Origin: Zingiber officinale
Taxonomy: Eukaryota; Streptophyta; Magnoliopsida; Zingiberales; Zingiberaceae
Assembly: GCF_018446385.1 (NCBI RefSeq)
Contig: NC_055990.1
Span: forward strand, 29,225,891 to 29,289,890
Direction of reading: 5' to 3'
Length of the DNA: 64,000 nt
Translations under genes and position numbers: made by a program
Shown here: positions 59,389 to 64,000 of the stretch, in pieces
How the letters are laid out: every line of letters starts with the position of its first letter
How positions within the stretch are numbered: position 1 is the first letter of the stretch
Notes under the pieces: generated by a model
What the model was told of the DNA's origin: nothing
Database searches by the model: none
The model's input: the letters and a program-made list of their open reading frames with translations, nothing else

Positions 59389-59765
59389 GGATATATCCAG
59401 AAAGCGCCTGATATGGGAGCATCACGTCGGGCCTGGTATGGTAAAATATCAAGCCCAATGTGATGATCCTATATCAGGCCCTTTCTGGATATATCAACGT
59501 GGGCCTGATATGATCCCATATCAGGCCCAAAATAGGCCTGGTATTTACCATATTAGGCCCAAAGTGGGCTTGATATTTACCATATCAGACCCATGTTGAT
59601 ATATCCAGAAAGCACCTGATATGAGATCATCACGTTGGGCCTGATATTTTACCATATCAGGCCCAACATGAGCCTAATACGATCCCATATCAGGCTCAAC
59701 ATGGGTCTAATATCATCCTATATCGGCCCCAATGTGGGCCTGATATACTCCTATATCAGACCCTC
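59389..59765. repeat. Array of GGCCTGATAT / ATATCAGGCC palindromes
   Basis: About eight palindromic units, each GGGCCTGATAT, 6-8 bases, ATATCAGGCCC, separated by about 8 bases. The first part is also a longer inverted repeat with arms of about 36 bases at 59389-59424 and near 59461-59496. The left arm recurs as a direct repeat near 59597. Related arrays lie at 62959-63058 and 63289-63405. Confidence 0.85.
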
Positions 59766-60245
59766 TAGAACAATGTGCATCTCGATTTGGCAAACATTCC
59801 ACCAGTTTTATTTTTGTTGTTAATAAATTAAATTTGTCAAAATTGTAGGCTGGAGTTGATTTTGGCCAGAAACTACATTGAAACAGTGTGTTAGGCATAA
59901 TCAAAGGAAGGCATAAAGGAGATGTTATTTTATATGATTGACACATATCGATGATCAAACAGACCCCCTTTTATGTTTTCTTGAATATACAATAAATCCA
60001 GCATATCCGTGGTATACTAGTCAATATATTTCAAAATTAGGATTTAACATTTCAAACCTTTAGATTCTCAGGTACAACTCCCATTTTTTAATCTTAAGCA
60101 CCAAATAGTTTTATAAATTTAATATTTTATTTTTTCATTTTGGTATGCAAAAAAATATCTTAGAATATAACTATTAATTTGTGATTTTTAGGTGTACCTG
60201 TTGTATTTATATGAAGAGACGTATCTTTATTGCTTGGTTTTGCAG

Positions 60246-62702
60246 ACCAGGGTGCTTTGATTTCTATTAATTCAAATCAAGCATCGGGTGACCTCTTTCT
60301 TGCTCACTTCTCAAATAACAAACTCATTACCAAATCAAGAATTGAGGAGTTGTTGAAATTTTATTTCAATAGAGTTGAAGCACATGCTGATGTTTTATTA
60401 TTTTGTAAATTCTACATTTTGTATATATTTGTTTGTGTCTTATTTTCTTTTAGTATGTATAAACTTCCTTTAGGTCTTATAGATATAGTAGATGATTTTG
60501 AGAATTTTGGTAGATTCAACTGAGTTGAAGTCATCCATCAATTTATGGCTCCACAATTAGCTACAATTGGGGATTTATTTTCATTAACTCAGACATATGA
60601 TCCCAAGACCACCACACTCTCTTACCTAAAGGGATTTGCTAGTCTTTTGCCTGTGAGTAGATTTTTTATGTTAAATTTGATAATATTTTGTGAAAATTTA
60701 TGATTATGTAACACTTTTTGTGATGAATCAGGCATGATTTTTGGAGCATGTTCCAATCCAAAAATCATACAATATTGAAGGAGCATGAATTAATAAGTGG
60801 AGGAATATTCCTTTACATATTAGTAAGGTGAGGACCTTGTTAGACTAAGTATCACCTGAAGAGGTAAATATTGAAAACTGTTACCTATTCAAAGTAAAAT
60901 ACAGTTTATTACATGTATTTTTATAATTGTATAGGTTATTATTGAATTAATCCCTACCCAATTTGAAAACACATTGGTTGAGAACCTAGATTTGGTTGTT
61001 GATATTCCACGTCCACTGGAGACACCGCAATTAGATGAAGTTGGATGGTAAGGCAATAAGAAATGTCGTAAATGCATCGTTCAAGCAAACAGAATCAATG
61101 AGCTAACATTGGAGAACATGCATCTGAATGAAAGGGTGAAAGAATTAATCGAAATATTAGAAAACCATGCAAGGTCGATCAAGTGAGCGTGTAGTCCAGC
61201 CACAAGACCCAGTTGCCTTTGGAACAAGGAGTAAGAGAATACATGACCGTAGTCAGTATGATTATAGAGATACTCCAATTGATAGTCCATTGTGGTAAAA
61301 ACTTTTACCTAAGAGGAAGCGAAGCAAAATAGAAATATGCAAGCCTATTGAGAACATCATAGCAGTAGAAGAGACTGAAAAAATTGTAAAAGAAAGAAAA
61401 GTTAAAGATGTTATTAACAAGGGCAAAGGAAAACTTGATGTGGTTGATATGGAAGAAGAAACAAAGATTATCTCAATGTCAGAAGGCAATTCTGAAGAAG
61501 AGGCAAAAAAATGATGCACTTAGGATTGTACAACTCAACAAAATGATAAAACAAACCATTGTCGTAAGTGTATATCTACATATTAATTAGTTTTAGATTT
61601 TAGATTTAAATTATTATTTCAATGTGTTCAATGTGTTCAATGTCTCTGGTCATAGTATTTGATGAAGCAATTTAAGACTTCGAAGAAGAAAAAACAAGAT
61701 AAAGATGTGACCTACCTGTTAAAATAATTGAAAAATCTAAACTATGGTAATGTCAATTCTGAAATACATACTCTATTTAAATTAGTGAAAACTTTTGAAA
61801 ATTATTTGGTTCCTTAATTTATTATATTAATTGATTTACTTTGTAGGTGTACAACTAATTATGTTTGGGAGGAACCACACTTTGGTTTAACTGTGGCTTC
61901 CTTCTTATCTGGTGTGAATGGAGAGGTGTTCACAAAAGGGGAGTTAATATACACCTATTGTAAAATTTTGTTTAGGGGGGCATCCTTATCTGGTAGGTCA
62001 TATAACAAGTCTATATATTGTTCCACTTTCTTCACTGTAAGGAATTTAAATGATTTGATAATATATAATATCTTATGAGATTTTATTATTTTGTTAAGTA
62101 AATCTGCCTTTGCATATTTGTAGTCAGCCAAAAAATCTACAATGAAGTTTAGCATGCAACAACAAGTGATAAAGATAGATTTTGAAGATGAAGGGGTTAG
62201 GTATAATTTTATACCTTTGTCCACTGATAGTGCACACTTTCACTTGTTGGTGGTGGACACTAAAGCAATGACTTTCAATCATTATAATTCTCTTGCAAGT
62301 AGTTCTAAATCAAAATGTACATTTGAATCAGTGGTAAACATCCAATATTCATGTGTATGTTAGTATTGTAGTATACATTCAAAATTATATTTGATATTTA
62401 TTTGATAAATTGTTTGTTCATTCTTACAGCTGTCGGAGATAAAATAATATACTCATGAGTAACTTGCTGCTATTCGTCCTTATTTAGAAAGTCATCATCC
62501 ATTGGACAAATGAGTCTCTATCACAATAGAATGTCTACAACAAGAAGCTAGGTAAGTAAATGAGAAACAATATGAATATAACAATTGTATAATAAATATT
62601 AAAGACTAAATTGCTGATGTTATTTACAGCGTTGATTGTGGTTTCTTTTTGATACAATACATTCGATGTTTGCTATATGATTTAGAGATGAACTTTAAAT
62701 AA
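60246..62702 (+). pseudogene. Ulp1-type (C48) protease-like transposon gene, decayed
   Basis: Exon-like pieces on the plus strand: 60246-60380 (acceptor TTTTGCAG; FLAHFSNNKLITKSRIEELL), 60541-60652 (MAPQLATIGDLFSLTQTYD), 60735-60830, a charged/coiled-coil part 60945-61560, then the C-terminal domain. 61848-62037 has FLSGVNGEVFTKGELIYTYC. About 62125-62334 has STDSAHFHLLVVDTKAMTF. 62631-62702 (acceptor TTTACAG) has VDCGFFLIQYIRCLLYD. His and Cys of the Ulp1 triad are present (HFH and DCGFF), but the Asp position reads YNSL. In 60735-60830 two TGA codons interrupt an otherwise conserved-looking reading. Ulp1-like genes are known cargo of plant Mutator-like elements. Family call is fairly safe; exon borders are approximate. 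Confidence 0.6.
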
Positions 62703-62958
62703 GCAAACATGAAAAAAAAATAGAATTGATGTACTAGCATCAATCTTAAGGGACAGGTTCTGCATAAAATCAGATTAATTATCTAGTGTTGTAAGAAAAA
62801 TTGTTGGGTAAGGAATGTAAAGCTAAAATTTTCTCAAGTGGTGTTACTTTGATCATCTTTGTACATCCAGTGTTGTAATGTAAATCTACATTTTTGTATA
62901 GTGTTATTGCTTCGATCATGTTTGTATGTATTACATCCATTGTTGTATTACATCCATC

Positions 62959-63410
62959 CGGTGGGCCTGATATGGTGTCATATCAGGCCCACTCTGGGCC
63001 TGATATGGAAAATATCAAGCCCACCTTGGGTCTGATATATTTCCATATCAGGCCCACCGTGATTCCTAATGTGAGAATTGTACAATTGAATTATTTTGTG
63101 AATAACAAATAGGGTTGTAAATTGAGTTTCAACTCTAAGTTACGACATAAAAATGAAGAATCTCGTTGTGCTTGTAAGTTAAAACTCGAAAGTGTGCAAT
63201 GTTCATTGAATTCCAGCCAGTGCACTATTCCGTCCCAAATGGCATGACACATTAACGTCATTGACAGTAGTTAGAACCTAGGTTTGACACCATATCAGGC
63301 CCACTGATGAGCATGATATGGGAAAATATCAGGCCCACCGGTGGGCCTGATATATTTCCATATAAGGTCCACATCAAGCCCGATATGGTCGAATATCAGG
63401 CCCATATTGA
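62959..63410. repeat. Second set of GGCCTGATAT palindromes, in two clusters
   Basis: Clusters at 62959-63058 and 63289-63405 carry GGGCCTGATATGG...CCATATCAGGCCC units like those at 59389-59765. The 230 bases between them have no gene signal. Confidence 0.85.
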
Positions 63411-63683
63411 TTTACAGAACACATATACTTCCGTGCATCTTCTTTCTTGAAATTAGGTCAACTAAATTACGAGCGTGGTGAAAACTTGACATTTCACGAA
63501 CCCTAAACCTATGGCTTGGGACTGCCACCATCTTCTTTTTCGAATGTGCATAGCTCTAATCCTTATTTAATATTTTTTTCTCCTGGGGTTATCATTAGTG
63601 TTTAGGGAGACCGAATTCATTTTGATTGTGACTACCGGTTTATGCTTGCTCAGTTAGGGATAACTTCAAAAACAGAGTCCTAA

Positions 63684-64000
63684 AGTGGAGGTGCTGCTCG
63701 ACCAAGTTATCCTAGTTATGTAATCAGAGGGCACAATAAAAGAATGAAATGGAAAAGTAGTCATTTCCATTTCACGGAATTTATTTGTTCTGTTCAACAG
63801 ACAACACAACAAGAACAACTAATTCGAAGCACTCCCTTCTCGTGGGTCCTTGACCTCACTAATTGTCCTTATGTAAGAGTTGTGGTCCAGAATATGTTTG
63901 ATAATTGGGATTCAGATGAACACAACTTCATCTTCCACGGGAAAAAACTACAATTCACAAAGGTTGATGTTACACTCATTCTAGGCCTACCCGACAATTG
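63684..64000 (+). CDS. Start of a transposon-type gene with a plant N-terminal domain (DUF1985/plant-mobile-domain-like), partial
   Basis: Open to the window edge; ATG at 63744, with the same frame open back to a stop at 63681. It reads FHFTEFICSVQQ..., then STPFSWVLDLTNCPYVRVVV, FDNWDSDEHNFIFHGKKLQF and TKVDVTLILGLPDN at the edge. The W-D-L...F...G..L.FT..DV.LILGLP pattern is the N-terminal domain found in many plant Ulp1-containing and other transposon-derived proteins. It follows the palindrome arrays in the same orientation as the Ulp1-like remnant. It could be the N-terminus of a second copy of such a gene. The family is inferred from pattern only. Confidence 0.5.

Overview
This is a stretch of flowering-plant nuclear DNA: spliced genes with mitochondrial and endomembrane products, plant-only families (DUF1639, XTH, NPF7, TMN) and many LTR retrotransposons. 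The word use of the repeats (arrays of CCGCTCGG/CCGAGCGG, CGATCGATC dyads) made me think of a commelinid monocot, possibly the ginger order. That placement is a guess, not a result. No tRNA, rRNA or CRISPR array was recognised.

Layout. (1) 1-2896: right-hand end of a CACTA DNA transposon whose terminus is at 2896. It carries truncated, intron-containing pieces of three unrelated host genes, all on the minus strand: an XTH, a DUF1639 gene and a NEDD1 exon (a Pack-CACTA). (2) 3494-26054: a three-level nest of LTR retrotransposons. Element A (plus strand, gag remnant only) has B (minus strand, gag only) inserted in its right LTR. Element C (plus strand, Ty3 Tekay/Del-type chromovirus with pol) is inserted in B's right LTR. 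TG...CA ends and 5-bp target duplications support each level. (3) 26860-32577: the main gene island, with an apparently intact TMN (nonaspanin) gene and an apparently intact five-exon NPF7-type transporter gene, both minus strand. (4) 34250-38970: intergenic DNA with LTR-like remnants. (5) 38971-49813: an almost complete Tat-lineage Ty3 element on the minus strand, flanked by the duplication AATAG. It has dual RNase H, a 58-bp satellite-like array behind pol, and a spliced extra gene in antisense. (6) 51402-53708: an apparently intact gene for glycine cleavage H protein, mitochondrial, four exons. (7) 54486-58329: a decayed Ty1/copia element with about 180-bp LTRs. (8) 59300-64000: a decayed Ulp1-protease-like gene bracketed by arrays of GGCCTGATAT palindromes, with the start of another transposon-type domain running off the right edge.

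The three intact genes (TMN, NPF7, GCSH) are unrelated in function: Golgi/endosome membrane protein, nitrate/potassium transport, photorespiratory glycine decarboxylase. They share only the minus strand. Most of the rest is transposon.

The most unusual signals are arrays of palindromes whose arms change together. They occur in element B (three kinds), in the Tat satellite and, more weakly, in the Ulp1 arrays. The Pack-CACTA with three captured genes and the Ulp1-like element with palindromic flanks are the other main candidates for follow-up.
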